A stretch of DNA of 64,000 bases from Pleurotus djamor (GCA_029747585.1 JAPEVF010000013.1:62001-126000); one strand, 5' to 3'. Positions 1 through 12,310 are shown, counted from the first letter of the stretch. Program-made: numbers and translations. Notes: a model not told the origin generated them from the letters alone.

Positions 1-1319
1 TTTATGGGTCCGTTAGCTATGTGGTGATCAGTGGCAAGTGCATCGAAGGGTTTTACGGCGGTCCAGAACACAGAGAGGTTTTTGACCGAGTATTTACTGA
101 AAAAGGTGGCCAACAAGAGAAGGGTCTCAAGCGAATGAACAACGAGGAGGAGGACTCTCCGTCTAAGGCAAACTTTGAGTATCGGCTCGAAGCACAAGGA
201 AAGGACACGGGTTTTGTGCAGATGGTGCTGTGGTCGATCAGACGATAGCACAAACCGTTCGTTTGCATCAGTGAGAGCATTGAACGTTCCTCCAGTAGCT
301 CGAGAAAAAGGAAAGGTGGTCGGAGAATTGGGCGGAAATTGGCACAGAAAATGGGCGCTCATGGGCTCATGGGAGGCAGGAGGAAGGAGGCGATATCCTG
401 CAGTCGTTTTTAGTGCCACGTTTTCATAGCGTCGTAGCCGGTCCAGTATCCCTTCGGTGATCGTCTGGAGGAAGGATCAAGGAAGGATGGGGATGGTGCA
501 CGATTGCTTCTCGGCAAAAGTAGGCAAAGAAGCTCAGAGCGCTGCATTGCTTAAGAATGGCTTCAGTACAAGACCACGCATGTGTGATAAATTGAACGGG
601 AAGAGGGAATACATACGTTCAACGAGGATGTTCAATGAGCGAAATTCAAGCGAAATTTGGAGCTTGGCTGATGCGTGGCCGAAATGCCGAAGCTTCCCAC
701 AGTCAATCTAAGGCTCTCACAGTCAGTGAGTAAAGCGCCGATTTTTTTTAATTATCCACCCGGCCAAAACCCCGATTTTCTTCTGGTGTCCTTAAGTTTT
801 CCTCGCCCTCTCCACGCATTGCCGTTCTACTCCATGTCTACAAGGACCCGCGAATCACAGGCTTTGCTAGGCTTCGTCTATGCCCTGATCAACCTGGTTA
901 CCCTGTGCAAACTTGTGATCTCAAGAATCTCTTCCGACTTCTTTTAGCTTGCCGGTCAGTTCTTGCTTCGCGGTCCGCAGGAAAAGCTGGGAATTCAGCG
1001 TACCTATGGGGGAGAAAGGAGATGAGAGGAGGTCATAGGCTTACAAGTATGTCCTTGCTGGGTTCAGTCGGCCTTGAGCTTGATACGTTGCCGTGTATCT
1101 CTCTAGAGTCCCCAAAAATCGGGATCCTGTCTTTAAGTGATGCCCAATATCAGCTATATTTCGAATAGAATCAATACTCACAACTCGCCCCGAACGTCTA
1201 AATGAGAAGCCTAGGTCCATGTCCTGGGCTCTGGTGGTAAACTCTGGGGCGGTACGGGAGACATTCGTTTCCCTCCAATTCTGCCTACACCAACCCATGA
1301 GACACATGTTCTCTCAGCT
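1..1319. other. no supported gene
   Basis: Both strands carry only short overlapping open frames, none over about 90 codons and none with a recognisable motif. I saw no splice-linked frame, tRNA or repeat array. Treated as intergenic or decayed sequence. Confidence 0.5.
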
Positions 1320-1841
1320 TTGGAACCGATGTGTACGCTCCCCAAGTTCAGCAAACCTTTACAAGATCTGAAGCGTCTGGACAACGTAGGAAACAAGTCC
1401 TCGAGACCGTTCGCCCTACCCTTTCTCGTAGTTCCGGTTCCGGACTTGATCTCAGAGGACCTCTGGCTTTACGACGGTTTGAGTGGACGCACCGAATTTG
1501 CACCTATATGCACGGTATCTGAGTCGAGCTCTGGGCACGAAGTTGTTCGCATACCTCAGGAGTTGTGTGTACCGGACAAAGCAGGTCCCGTGCACATTAA
1601 CGTCATCCTACTCACAGTAGCTCTGGGTTGTCCTCCGCAGATAAATTGGAACGCTCTTCGTTGGTTTCCCGATCCCCTGACGCCTACGCAGCCTGTCAGA
1701 TCGTACGAACGAAAGGATGGATCAGCCTACCTTGGGCTACAGGTACGATTTCCTCATCTGACGCATACAAAATCAACAATGCTCACCTAGACATCGTATC
1801 CAGCTTTAATCGTCGTTGCTACCCCACAGCCTCAACGATGA
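1320..1841 (+). CDS. uncertain two-exon ORF, 157 aa
   Basis: An open frame of 141 codons (1320-1742) can be joined in frame to 1791-1841 across a 48-base GT...AG segment, giving a 157-residue protein that ends shortly after an ALIVVATP stretch. I recognise no domain. It could be the only intact piece of an older gene, or chance. The donor GTACGA is reasonable and the acceptor CCTAG is good. No paralog in the window supports it. Sequence between 1842 and 2407 has no convincing gene. Confidence 0.2.
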
Positions 1842-2407
1842 TAGACATTGTCATTCCTTGCTCGAGAAGGTGAGACATGTCTTTGGCGAATAATAGTGTT
1901 CGGTACTTACGGGGAAATAGACAATTCGATCATGTCCATCCATAGCTACACTTGAATGCGGTTGATTTGTAGCCGAATTCACTAGACTGCTAGAACGAAC
2001 TCAGTCGACCGAAATCATCTGGGCATACTCACCAAGGATCGCTCCACCCACCCTCCACCTTTTGTATTGGATGCGTACTACAACCCTCCCAGCGCTTCGC
2101 AGACATACGAACCACGGTCCTGCTCATCGCATGCGCCAATCGCTGAGACAGATTCGTGCCGGCAGGTGGTCATGGTCAAAGCGCACAATTGTGTTAAAAA
2201 GTTTTTCGAGGACGAGTGGCACCGTGCTCACGTGCATTGTTAAAACCAACATTGGCCACAACGCTCCTCCTCCTCTCTCTTCCTCCGCTACCTTCAACTT
2301 CCACATTTCGTATCAACCTCCGTTCAACAAAATTCTTTCGCGACTTCTACGCACCCATCCACCACATAATCTACATCTTCACAGTAAATAACTCCATCGA
2401 ATCCACG

Positions 2408-4386
2408 ATGTCAGTCGATCCCGCCGAAGCGCAAATTCCTCCCCCTCCCATTATTCCAAGGTTCCATAATCCGTGGACTGGCACCTCGATCGTGACCCAC
2501 CCTTTCTACATCCCTCACCGAGGATACGTATATATCTGCCGTGAATATATGGACGTTCCGTCACGTTCAAACCCCTTCGGGCTTCCACCTTCGATGGGAC
2601 CTATTGCGACTGGTCCCGCTTACGGATACGGCGCGTTCCCTGGTAACAATGGTCCTCGGAGGGAGCTCCTTGTTGGTCCTCACGATGAACTTCGTGAATC
2701 GGTGGCGGTATATCCAATTGACGGTGCCGCTGCGGTGACGAACGAAGAGGAGAGCGATGATGAGTATTCGGTACGTGTTTGCTACCAGTTCTATTGTCGC
2801 TTGATACTCATCACGTCTGATGTCCTGTTTAGGACTCTGGTCCTCGTGAGGATGATGATTCCTCTGTTCCCCCTGCTCCTGGAGGGCAAACGAACCAGGG
2901 AACCATTGTCAACCCGCGGCCACCACAACCACAACCGGGGGAGGTGCCTGCCCACCTACGCCGACTCATCACAGTCAGTATCCTTCCTTCGCGTACCCTA
3001 GAGTAACTGTTGACGTTGACTGATCGACTCTTCTTCCTTCCAGAGATTCTCCCAAATTCAAGAGTACGAGGACAACAGTAACAATGAAGATGGCGGCTAT
3101 TCTGATAGTGACGAGGAATCTACCGAAGAAGCCGTTGGAGCTGAACATGCTGTTAATAGGCAGGTACGCACTCTTCCCTTTCTTTCGAGGCCGTTCCCTA
3201 TATTGATATGGTCTCCTCTTCGCAGGATCCCGAATCTAACTCCTCCAAATATGAACTTGGCGTCGCTGTTATCCAGTCGTCCGCGTCAATCCTCGCCGAA
3301 TACGATTGTCAACGCAGGGAAGCAGCAGCCGCTGATAGTCAATCTGCTGCAGGACCTTCTCGTGCTGCCGATACGCGTGTTGTTGACGCTGAACCCGACG
3401 ACACTGAGGAGGACGAGGATGAGGATGCCGCAGTTTCGTACCCACATACCCACATCAACTTCAAGTCTCTCAAAGACTCGATCCTCGAAGCCAACCTGAA
3501 CAAGAGCGGTCGTACGGCGAAGCCGGCTGTGGCTAGTACCCACCAGCGACCTAACAAGCGGAGGATGCAGAGGAAGAAGACTGTTGAAAAGCCCAGGCGC
3601 GAAGGAGGAAGGAAGAGCGCTCGTATCGCAGCTAATTCTGCGCTCAGCGTTGCTGAGGCCACCGCCGACCTCCCTGGCGATGTTGACAATGTCCAACGCG
3701 CTGACGAAAGCTTTGTTGGTCCTCCTTCCGTTGCCGAAGAGGAGGAAGAGGAGGAGGAAGTCTCTGGCGTTCACTTTGCTGCCGACCATGTTGTTTCCGA
3801 CCCTCTACCTGCGCCTCCTCAAGACCTCTTGCAGGAAAACTTGGCTCCTGCGTCCTTAAGCAACGAGGATTCCGCCGAAGCGGCTGATGCTCAGCCCCCA
3901 CAAGCCTCTCCTCCTCCGGCCCCAACGACCCGATCTGGTAGGAAAGTGAATGTTCGTACGGGACCGCGAATGCCAGATGAGTATATCACCGCCGCTAGCA
4001 CGAAGACGAAGAAAGATAAAGGCAAGGGGAAGGCGGTGGAGACGAATACAGCTGGGAAGGCTGCTCCAGATGCTACGGAGCCCAGTGTTCCTGTCGCCGT
4101 CGATCTTTCCTTCAAAGTAAAGAGCCGGAAAGGACGAAGGAGACAATCGAGTAAAGTCAAGCTTGACCATGCTCTTATGGACGACAAGATTAGGAGCAAC
4201 CAAGTTCCACCTCATTCGAGCAAGAACCGTGATTCATCTCGTGTCACCATCACTATCCGAGCTCGTCCGGCTGTGCCTGCGCCTTCTACTAGCAAAGGCG
4301 CGAAACGTCGCCGGGCCGTTCACGATAAAGCTGAGGTGGTCGCCAATACCGAAGCTCGACCAGCTAAGAAGGCTAAGCGGGGTTGA
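2408..4386 (+). CDS. disordered acidic/basic, probably nuclear protein, 594 aa
   Basis: Four exons (2408-2770, 2833-2973, 3044-3163, 3226-4386) join with all introns in phase 0 and give 594 residues. The N-terminal ~120 residues are rich in Pro, Gly and Tyr and lack a signal peptide. The middle carries repeated acidic runs (EEESDDEY, DSDEES, EEDEDED, EEEEEEEE). The C-terminal third is Lys/Arg-rich, with several likely nuclear localisation clusters (KGRRRQ, AKRRR, KKAKR near the end). Composition is Ala/Pro/Ser-rich, so most of the chain is probably disordered. No catalytic or DNA-binding fold is recognised. A nuclear or chromatin-associated role is inferred from the acidic/basic blocks and NLS-like motifs only. 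The start ATG follows a pyrimidine-rich leader; an upstream in-frame ATG at 2216 exists but its extension looks non-native. Confidence 0.7.
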
Positions 4387-5019
4387 TACCCTCCTTGGTT
4401 TGTCCATCTTGTATCGTTGTTCCGTTTCTCGTTTCGTGCTTTGTCCGACCGTTCTGCTTGCATCCATTTCCCAGTCCCATTCAGGTTTGTATCAATAGGT
4501 TTGTAGACACATTTTTTATCATTTCGTCCATTTCTCCCATGCTTCTACTTTTTATGTACTTTGCTGCTTCAAGATACGCGCTGTATCGTTACCGTACTTC
4601 CCATTACGACTTTTTATGACCACTTATGTTCTATCCTATGTATCCACCATATAATCTATATGCCTTTATGACCAAATTGCGGCTTTCCATCGAGGTCATA
4701 CTCGATCTCCGTGGTTTTTGCTAGTGTCGCGGAAAGTAGCGCAATCTTCCAGGTACTCATGTTCAAGAATAAAGGAAGATAATCATTCTTTAGTCGCTCT
4801 TCGAGGGACCAGGAGGAGAGAATACATATTGAGCAAATCCACCCTCCAACGGTCCATTGTGAATCACGACCCTGTGGCCTCAGGGTCGAGTCGAACAATG
4901 GTGGTCGGAATCTAAATATGGTAAGTCAGAATGGTTGAACCACAGCTCGAGCTTTGGTTTAGCGCCAGGCCACACTTCGTTCGTTCCTCCTCACATCTTC
5001 GAGAGTAACTTCGAAACCA
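4387..5019. other. intergenic region between the disordered-protein gene and F-box gene
   Basis: No gene is visible. The first ~250 bases after the TGA at 4386 are T-rich and probably hold the 3' UTR and poly(A) region. Short opposing frames are incidental. Confidence 0.5.
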
Positions 5020-6806
5020 TGGTGAGATACCTTTCTTATACTCTCAAGTATTAGACGCCTCACTGCTTCAAACCAGCCTCTAGTCGACCCTACAAGCTTC
5101 CAAGACGACATCGACCGCGATATTTCTATCCTCAAGGCTAAGATTCGAGATTTGAAGACCCGTCGAAATGAATTCAGCTTTATCGGCCAGCTTCCGGACG
5201 AGGTCCTCTCAACGATCTTTATACTCATGCGCGACGACGCGCTGAGTTCTCCCAGTCCTGCCGGGAAATTAACCTGGTTGAACATCTCACCAGTCTGTCG
5301 GCACTGGCGACAACTTAGTCTCGCAACGCCAGCCTTGTGGTCATACATCGACTTCACCAACCTCGACTGCGCAAAAGCAATGATGCAAAGATCAAAGGCA
5401 GTGCCTCTCAGCGTGAAAATTACCCTCGCAGGCGATTCAAGCGGTGACAGGCTCTGGGAGCTCGCGTCGGACGCCATTTCCAGTATGCCGCTTCGGGAGA
5501 TTGATATCGAGACCCCCGAATACGGAGAAATGTTGCAGCTGCTGGAGCAACGGCAATTCCGACCAGCACCATCTCTACAGTCTCTCAAGCTGACCTGTCT
5601 TACGATTGAAGAAGTATATGATCTTGTTGAATGGTCTTGGTACGGTGTGCCTTCGCTAGTCCGTCTTGAACTTGTGAACACACCGATACCCGAGTACTTC
5701 GAAGGGTTCCCCAACCTTAGGATCCTCAAGATCAATCCTCCAGAGCTGTTCTCAGTCGAGGAGACAGTGGACATGCTTCGATATACCCCCGCATCGAGGA
5801 ACTTTCACTTGCATCTTTACATGGCGACCCGTATGGTCCACCCCCAGAAGTCGTGAACCTACCATATCTCAGGTCGTTGGAGCTCCGAGCACATGATGAG
5901 CGAGTGGCTCGCATCTTTGGATACCTTTCCTTCCCTCCTTGCGCCTCTTCATTGCTCAGCTTCCGCCGACATTCCGCTCCGCCACTCTCAAAGACTTCCG
6001 AACTCCCTCAAATTGTGAAACTTTGGTCACGCTTTGTGCAGGACTTAACTTCGAGCTCTACCTCCCCACCCCCAGAGCTCGTCGCAAAGTTGACCATGGA
6101 TCATGCCAAGGGAACCTTTGTACTCGCAATCTTCCAAGGGAATGCACCCTCTGGGACAGAAGAAGAGAAGCCTTGCCTGGAATTAGAATATCCTCTGCCC
6201 GAGGATGACTCCATCATCGAACTAATTCGCACCGTGTCATCTCGCGTCCGATGGTTATCTATTTTCTACGTCAAGATAACAGATACCTGGCATGACTTCT
6301 TACTGCATTTCCAAGAGATCCACACTCTAACCTTGAACAAATGCCACCTCTCAATTATCCACATTCTCATCCCATCGCCTTGGGATCGCGGTCACATGCT
6401 GTTCCCAAGCTTAAACACCCTAATTCTTGCGAACTATGAAGTCAAAGATGGTGCATTTATGTGCGGCTACCCAACACCAGAAGGACACCTTGGCTTGATT
6501 CTTGGTCTTTGTAAGCTACGGGTCATTCAAGATGTCCGGGTCGTCCAAACGACGATGACCAATACTGTGAAGAAGGAGTTTCGCAGCCACGGAGTCAGAG
6601 TCCAGTGGTTAGGCTGCCAGACGGTCAAAACGGACGGTGACGATGCTTCCGAGACAAGCAGCGACTCGGACGACAGTGACAGTGATGGGCACAACATGCT
6701 TAATAGCAGCAAGCATGGCAGCTACGACAGTGACGACTATATCAGCAGCACTGACGAAGAAGACGACGAGGATGAAGACTACGATGACGACGATGAGTCT
6801 GATTGA
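5020..6806 (+). CDS. F-box protein, ATG-only first exon, one frameshift
   Basis: Exon 1 is just the start codon (5020-5022). A 54-base intron (GTGAGA...ACCAG, 5023-5076) joins it to 5077-6806. Reading straight on from that ATG hits a stop after 11 codons, so the intron is needed. Residues ~10-33 form a heptad-like coiled coil. The F-box starts near residue 39 (GQLPDEVLSTIF) and continues through the typical NISPVCRHWRQLSL and LWSYIDFTNL motifs of basidiomycete F-box proteins, followed by LRR-like repeats and a ~60-residue Asp/Ser/Glu tail. The frame breaks near the C5 run at 5786-5790. One added base restores LRYTP-x-IEELSL and gives 577 aa. It probably selects substrates for an SCF ubiquitin ligase (family knowledge). 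It is either a real mutation or a homopolymer sequencing error. Confidence 0.8.
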
Positions 6807-7599
6807 ACTCCGTACTTTGTGGGTAGAGTAGATAGAAGAGAATTAGATGTAATTTGTACGCATCTCCTCATACCTACGCTTAAACTGTGCTTTGTACCTT
6901 CTCTACATGTACTCTATATTATATCATGGCTGCGTTTGGGTCGTTTCGAAGTTCTAGGAGCTTGGTCCTCCTAACCCCTCCAGTCACATGGCCTTCATGA
7001 CGCGTCGCGTCTAGAGTAGACTCTATGTGTTTCACTGTTGCTTGTTCGCTCCTTGGGCCTTGAGTGTTACCCTTCGATGAGAGCCTTTCTCATCAATCTC
7101 GCAAATTTATTCCCTCTTGAAGTACTTGTTTGTCTCCACAAATACGGATGCCGTATACTTACTCACTCGGACGGGTGAGCCCCTCTGTGACCAAGCCTTA
7201 TGCTTTCGTGGCAAGCTCGAGTTAAGTAGGTTATCGGTCCTTACCTACGCTGAGTATAATGAGCAAGGGACTGACCTTTATATCTTCTAGGACATAATAT
7301 GCATATAAATTCCAGAAGATTGATCCCAGAACAAGTCGTAGTCGGGATCGGAACATGCAACGGAGCCTCGCCTTGAAACAGTGGGTATCAAGTGTTTCTC
7401 GCATTTTCACCGGGCAGGAAGACGCTGAGCCTGGTCTGAGTAGCTCACGCATCGCTGTTTAGGAAGACTAAGGATACTTCGAACCTCTACCTTGTGACCA
7501 GTGGCGGGTTGAAGCATGATCAGGGGAAGCACATCGTGAGATACACCCAATCATCATCGAAACACCTTTACTTACCTTCCTCATTTGACGAATTCTATA
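6807..7599. other. intergenic region
   Basis: No gene supported. Contains the probable 3' UTR of the F-box gene, then AT-balanced sequence with short frames only. Confidence 0.4.
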
Positions 7600-8721
7600 C
7601 TTCCCTGTTTCCTGGCTTTGATGCACAGCTCGGGCTCGGCGATATACCGTCCTGTTAGGGCTGAAAGAACGGTCAGGCATATCGCACCTTGGGTCTCGTT
7701 TCGCCGAGGCACTTCGAGGATCGCCCCAGGTTCCGACACAGGGTGGTAATTGGGAACGTCTGGGTGTTCGGCACCGAGTGTCGGGAAATATGTAACGACG
7801 TCCCATCATTGGTGGATTCAGAAAATCTACAAACACTGCATATGGTGTCAATAATTCAACATTGGGTGCGGTGTTCGTCGGTGCCGGGGCTTTTACGGAC
7901 GTTCGATTGGACATGGGAAGCAGAGTATGCCTCGCCCATGTGGTCGACGGAACCTTGAGAAACCATAAAACCAGGCAGTAAACGTGAACGCACCCATCAG
8001 TCACCCCATGATCGTTCTTCCACTTTTAAAGGCTTTCATAGTCATGTCGAACGCGTTGGCGTTCCACTGGACAGCGACACCACCGAACCCGCCAGTCGTG
8101 GAGAAGGAACGTCTTACGAAGGGGGTTTTCGAACGAACTCTCAGGTATCAAGTTTTCTTCCTTCGCGTGAGTGATTTCTCCATCTACAATGGGAAAAACA
8201 CTGACCCACGTCTGAGATAGACATTTGTCTGGGTCACCGCCATGATGGAAGTCGCTTCTTTGTCTCACAAAGGACTCACGAGTAGCCGAGCCAGTAATAT
8301 GCCATTGGTCTTTGTTGTCGGTGCGATGATTTGCATCTTCGGGAGTCTCTTGCGCCTTTGGTGTTTCAAGATCCTCGGGAAGATGTTTGACTTCCAATTT
8401 CGCATCCATGCCGACCACAAGCTCGTCACTTCAGGGCCGTACCAATATGTTCGCCACCCCAGTTATACAGGCTGGTTCTTCATGGTCATTGGTGTGACGT
8501 TGGTCGTCTTCACCCCCGGATCCTGCTTCAGAGAATGCAGAGTGTCGAATATAGGAAGAGTCATCGCTGCGACATACTGGTGTATCCAGGTAGTCGTTAC
8601 GATTGCTATGTTGCTAATGCGCTTGCACGACGAGGACAATGGGCTACGGGAGAGGTTTGGCGGGGAGTGGGACAGATTTGCGCAGAGGGTACCGTACCGC
8701 CTCGTTCCAGGTGTTTACTAG
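7600..8721 (+). repeat. segmental duplication, copy 1 (ICMT gene plus upstream DNA)
   Basis: This stretch aligns with 14830-15886 through about 400 bases of upstream DNA and the whole gene. Shared landmarks are a GAACGGTCA-like block, a GTATTCG/GTGTTCG block, and AAACCATAAAACC about 45 bases before the ATG. Both coding exons have identical lengths in the two copies. Divergence is substantial, so the event is not recent. Confidence 0.75.
8008..8721 (+). CDS. isoprenylcysteine carboxyl methyltransferase-like protein, copy 1
   Basis: Two exons (8008-8166 and 8221-8721) flank a 54-base GTGAGT...ATAG intron in phase 0 and encode 219 residues. The family (ICMT, Ste14-like) methylates the C-terminal prenylcysteine of CaaX proteins using SAM in the ER membrane. 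Several hydrophobic segments are visible. The C-terminal half has the family signature: the H(A)DH...LVTSGPYQYVRHPSYTGW SAM-binding region, then RLHDEDNGLRERFGGEWD and a terminal RVPYRLVPGVY. The ATG at 8008 is preferred because an in-frame TAA lies about 45 bases upstream and the paralog starts at the same place. The paralog is at 15172. Agaricomycetes often carry several ICMT-like genes, so the true CaaX methylase may lie elsewhere. Confidence 0.9.
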
Positions 8722-10612
8722 ACAACGATTCACTTCCTCTTGTGAAGGGACAGGAGCGTCTCCTATTGTGTTAGCGCCGCTTGATGAGCGCCGATTTTTA
8801 TTCGTTCTTTTCAAGTTCTTTTTTNCATACGGTCCCGGAGAGGAATCCTTTCTCATGGCCACCTTCTTATCACCATTTTCTCGTATCCTTACAAGCAGGA
8901 GCATCGTACTGGCATCGAAATTCGAACTCGAACTGGAAGAGTCGGACTGAGATATTTTTCTACTGTCTTTCTCAGGAAAGTTTGAGGAAAGTTCGCCCTT
9001 ACCGCGTGCCTCGACCCGTCCTCCACGGCTTATGCTGCTCTGATCGTTTTTTCATCCTTTCGTACGCAGGTATATTGCTCTGGAGACCACCCTGGCAATC
9101 AAATCCTCTTTTCAGACCTCGTCACCATCGTCTCAGAAACCCCGCACAATCTTTCCATCTCCTTCTTCTCAAGCGAGTCGTGTTTCACCAATAGCTCAAG
9201 AATACGCTGGAGCCGTCGCGGAATGTGCGGGTTGTCTGAGGTTGTAGGTGCTGATGAAGATGACGATGGAGGGTGCTGCTTCACACGGAATGTGACCCAG
9301 AACACCAATTCGACCTGCTCGCTGCTTGAAGCATGAGCTTGGGCGTTGGACGTTGGACGTTGGACCCCCACGTCAACACAGTGCTCGCCGACTAGTGCTC
9401 AAGCGCTCCCGATGCAACCTTCGGTATGCATTTCGTCTTACTCCCACCATTATCATCTGCTTCATTNGTTTCTCCTAGTGATTTTCGTCCTAAAGACAAT
9501 GCGACCGGGGTGGTGGAACCGGTACTTGTCTTTCGCTGCTATTAGGCAACGACTGGCTGACTGCGACCGCTGTTCACATATTCCAGACGGGACGATAGGG
9601 CGTTCGCCCACCCAGAAGTTCTACGCCCGAATCTTGCGCTGCTGGAAGCACGGGGAAGGTCACCTGTTCGCGCATCTGCCTTGGTTTCCATCCGGAGACC
9701 ACATCCACATTTCGTATCCTGGGGAACCATTCTTGGGAACAGGCCGAAAGATACATGGATGTAGTACACAGCGAGGCGACTCTAGCAACCCTACCCATTG
9801 CTTCTGACCACGAATAATGAAGACCTCCCTTCGTGCCTCTCACGGCATCCACCTGGAATACGGAGAATTCCGCGTCTAATAAGTGAAAGCCTCCAAACCT
9901 GTTCCCTCAATCCCAGGAATCGTACGCCACCTTTTGAATCATCCCGTCGCTATGGTAGTAGCCGGTCCAGGGCATTTCAAGCCAAGTCAACCTCGTGTTC
10001 ATCATCATCGTCTTCGATGAAGAGTTTCTATCTACTACATCCATCATTGTTATTAGGGCATGCGTACGAAGATACCGCGCCACCACGCCGCGCTGTTCGC
10101 TCCATCCCTCCGTCAACACTCATCCGCTCGCGGGACCGGCATCGGCATCGGCATCGTTGGCTCGTGTAGCCATCCCTTCACGTCCTCTTGATGTTCCTAT
10201 GTTACTCTGGCCAACCGAGCGACCGAATTGCGGTCTATACCAATGCAAAGTGGCAAAGGAGCATGACGATCATTGTGGGCGTTCGCTGTGGTGTACTCTT
10301 GACAATACGCTTGTCCTCTTTCATAGGATTTTCACGTCCGGCGCGCGAATCTCATACCACAACAGTAACGAACGGGACGATGGCTTGGGGATGGGTACAT
10401 CACCAATCATTGGTCGATGTGACGGCATGGCTGTGTGTGGAGGATGATTCCAAGGAAAGCTCGCCGAAATACTCTATGTGGACATTACCGCTGGAATACT
10501 TAACTCGTTGCTCAATGTACCCCTTCCTACGCCCAAGTAAATCCAATGGGAATAGTCCCCCTCCATATCCCTTCTCGTTTCGCCTTGCGACTGCTTGAAT
10601 TATTCATTGTCA
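8722..10612. other. gene-poor stretch with N gaps and one GTTGGAC array
   Basis: No convincing gene. Single N characters occur at 8825 and 9467. A copy of the GGTGYTGATGAAGATGACGATG dispersed motif lies at about 9240-9268 and a short GTTGGAC heptamer array at 9345-9365. The longest frame (9346-9807) contains an N and has no recognisable domain. Confidence 0.5.
9345..9365 (+). repeat. heptamer array (GTTGGAC)3
   Basis: Three perfect tandem copies of GTTGGAC. Similar GTTNAAC heptamer arrays occur at 21739, 56071 and 57929, which suggests one dispersed minisatellite type. Confidence 0.9.
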
Positions 10613-10863
10613 CCTTGAACCTGAAGCATTGACTCAGGATGTTGGTCAGACCGCCGAAGCTCAGAAAGAAGTGGACGCTTCGAAGAAGGTTCGAGGGAGC
10701 AGTCCAACTCGGTCTCCCTCGGAGGCTAGACCTCGTCTCATCACGCAGTAAAGGTTGACTTCAGCGACGCGCGCTACAAGGGCCGATTCAAAGACTACTT
10801 CCTGGAACAACTAGTAGTCTACATGTCCAAGCGAAAATCAACCCAACTGGAGTCATACATCTG
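10613..10863 (+). pseudogene. possible remnant of the 3' end of a coding gene
   Basis: One frame reads as Gln/Glu/Lys/Ser-rich protein (ALTQDVGQTAEAQKEVDASK) and ends in TAA at about 10749-10751. A second frame then reads VDFSDARYKGRFKDYFLEQL and ends in TGA at 10861-10863. Both look native in composition, but I cannot join them by a canonical intron, so a frameshift or missing sequence is likely. No family is recognised. Confidence 0.3.
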
Positions 10864-10887
10864 AAGGTTCTGTTTATCCTCTATAAA

Positions 10888-11575
10888 TCATTGCTGATAC
10901 ACGCAAGGTATGAAATACAACAATGAGAGGAAGCGGAAGAGTAAAGCAAGGGGAAGAAGGTAAATTGTCGATACACGGGCAAGATCGGTATCTTGATGTT
11001 GAACTCTCCTCTCCTCTAGTTCAAGAGAGCTGGATACGGCGGGAACAGGGAGCCTTGGCTCGGCGGGCGTTTGGAGCAGACGCAACCCACGCAGGAACAT
11101 GGCCAAATCTGGCTCCCATTGCGGCGCTGGCTTGGGCGCGACTGGTACGTCAAGGATGTCACCGAGGACCTCTCTGATCCCTGGAAGCGTAGGTTTTTTC
11201 GCCGAACTGGTTAGCGAACCATCGGGACTTGTCTTGGTCGAAGTTATCGGTGTATCCGTAAGGGTAAACGGATGAAAGCACGACGCGAACTGCTGAGGGA
11301 CGAGGTGAGTTGTGCTCGTCGTTGTCGTCTGCCGATTCAGCTTCTGAATCAGTTTCGGTCCAGCAGTCTTGATCAGAGTCGATGTCGCCAATGTAGCCCA
11401 CGACACCTGTGGCCTCTTCGTCGCTGCTTTCGGTCTCGTCGTACTCGGATATGGTGTCCTCGCCGTAGCTGGTGCTGTTGCTATCGCTGTCGTATCCCAT
11501 ATCGAGGTTTGGGGAACTGGAACCAATGAGATCTTGGCGGCCTTCGTCGTGGACCATGCTCGAGTACATGTTCAT
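10888..11575 (-). CDS. acidic Ser/Asp-rich protein of unknown function, frameshifted
   Basis: The reading frame starts at 11575. A likely 5' UTR intron (11576-11647 on the + strand, GTACGT...CGTAG) ends immediately before the ATG. The first ~125 residues are acidic (YDSDSNS, ISEYDETESSDEEATG, DIDSDQDCWTETDSEAES). The native-looking frame is lost at the A6/T6 run at 11194-11199 and resumes one base over as PTLPGIREVLGDIL to a stop at 10888. Removing one base from the run gives a single 228-residue protein. No domain is recognised. A homopolymer error and a real pseudogene are both possible. A sequence resembling the acidic segment recurs near 13860. Confidence 0.45.
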
Positions 11576-11647
11576 CTACGTTGAAAAGACGTTAATTATG
11601 AAAACCTTTGCTAGGAATACACAAGAGAAATTGAACCTCGAACGTAC

Positions 11648-12310
11648 CTTGTTATTGGTGGAAGATTGCAACGGTTTGAAATTGCGAATGTGGTGGTTGG
11701 TGGTTGAGAAAGGTGGTTGAGCCACTCGACCACGAGTCGCCCATTGTTCGCTCTTTTCGATCGGAGTCCGAGATAATCGAAGCTTGGGCCACTTCGCAGA
11801 TTTCCAGGTATGTCTTTACTGACCACAATCCCTGTATCACCCTTCTAATAGGTTCTCTCAGGTTCTCTAGCCTCAGCAACGAGTGGGTGCGGCGTTGAGA
11901 GCGCGTGACTATGACAGGAGGAACATCACGGTAGGCCCTCTCTTTTCATGATAGAAATTGTCCCGCTCACCTACTCTGTTCACTCAGATCTTGAAGGTTC
12001 ACATTTTCGTGAGACATGTTTACTGCCTACATTTGGCCTACATCCCAGCCACCACCTTCACCGTGAATTGAAACGGGGATAGTCAGCTACACTGCCTCCC
12101 TCTTCAGAGTTACGGTACCACCTCCACTTTCCTTTGATTGCGGAGGCTCATGGCCCATTTTCTAGACGACAAGTACCACCGCATTCTGTGCGGCTGTGCC
12201 ATGTCCTGTCGCACTTGGCCGGGAAGCCCTTGGGCGCTACGCCACCGTCGAAGCGACTGCTTATTTAAATTGAAGCCTGATCTCATCTTCAACTCATCTT
12301 GAGCCCACCC
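11648..12310. other. intergenic region upstream of two divergent genes
   Basis: Lies between the divergent starts of the acidic-protein gene and the F-box gene. It should hold both promoters. An ATTTAAAT box at 12262-12269 lies about 45 bases before the ATG at 12311. No coding gene is visible. Confidence 0.4.

Noticed and set aside
7468..8004. 178-codon minus frame upstream of ICMT copy 1
   Set aside because: The homologous region upstream of copy 2 does not preserve the frame; the sequence is better explained as duplicated promoter DNA.
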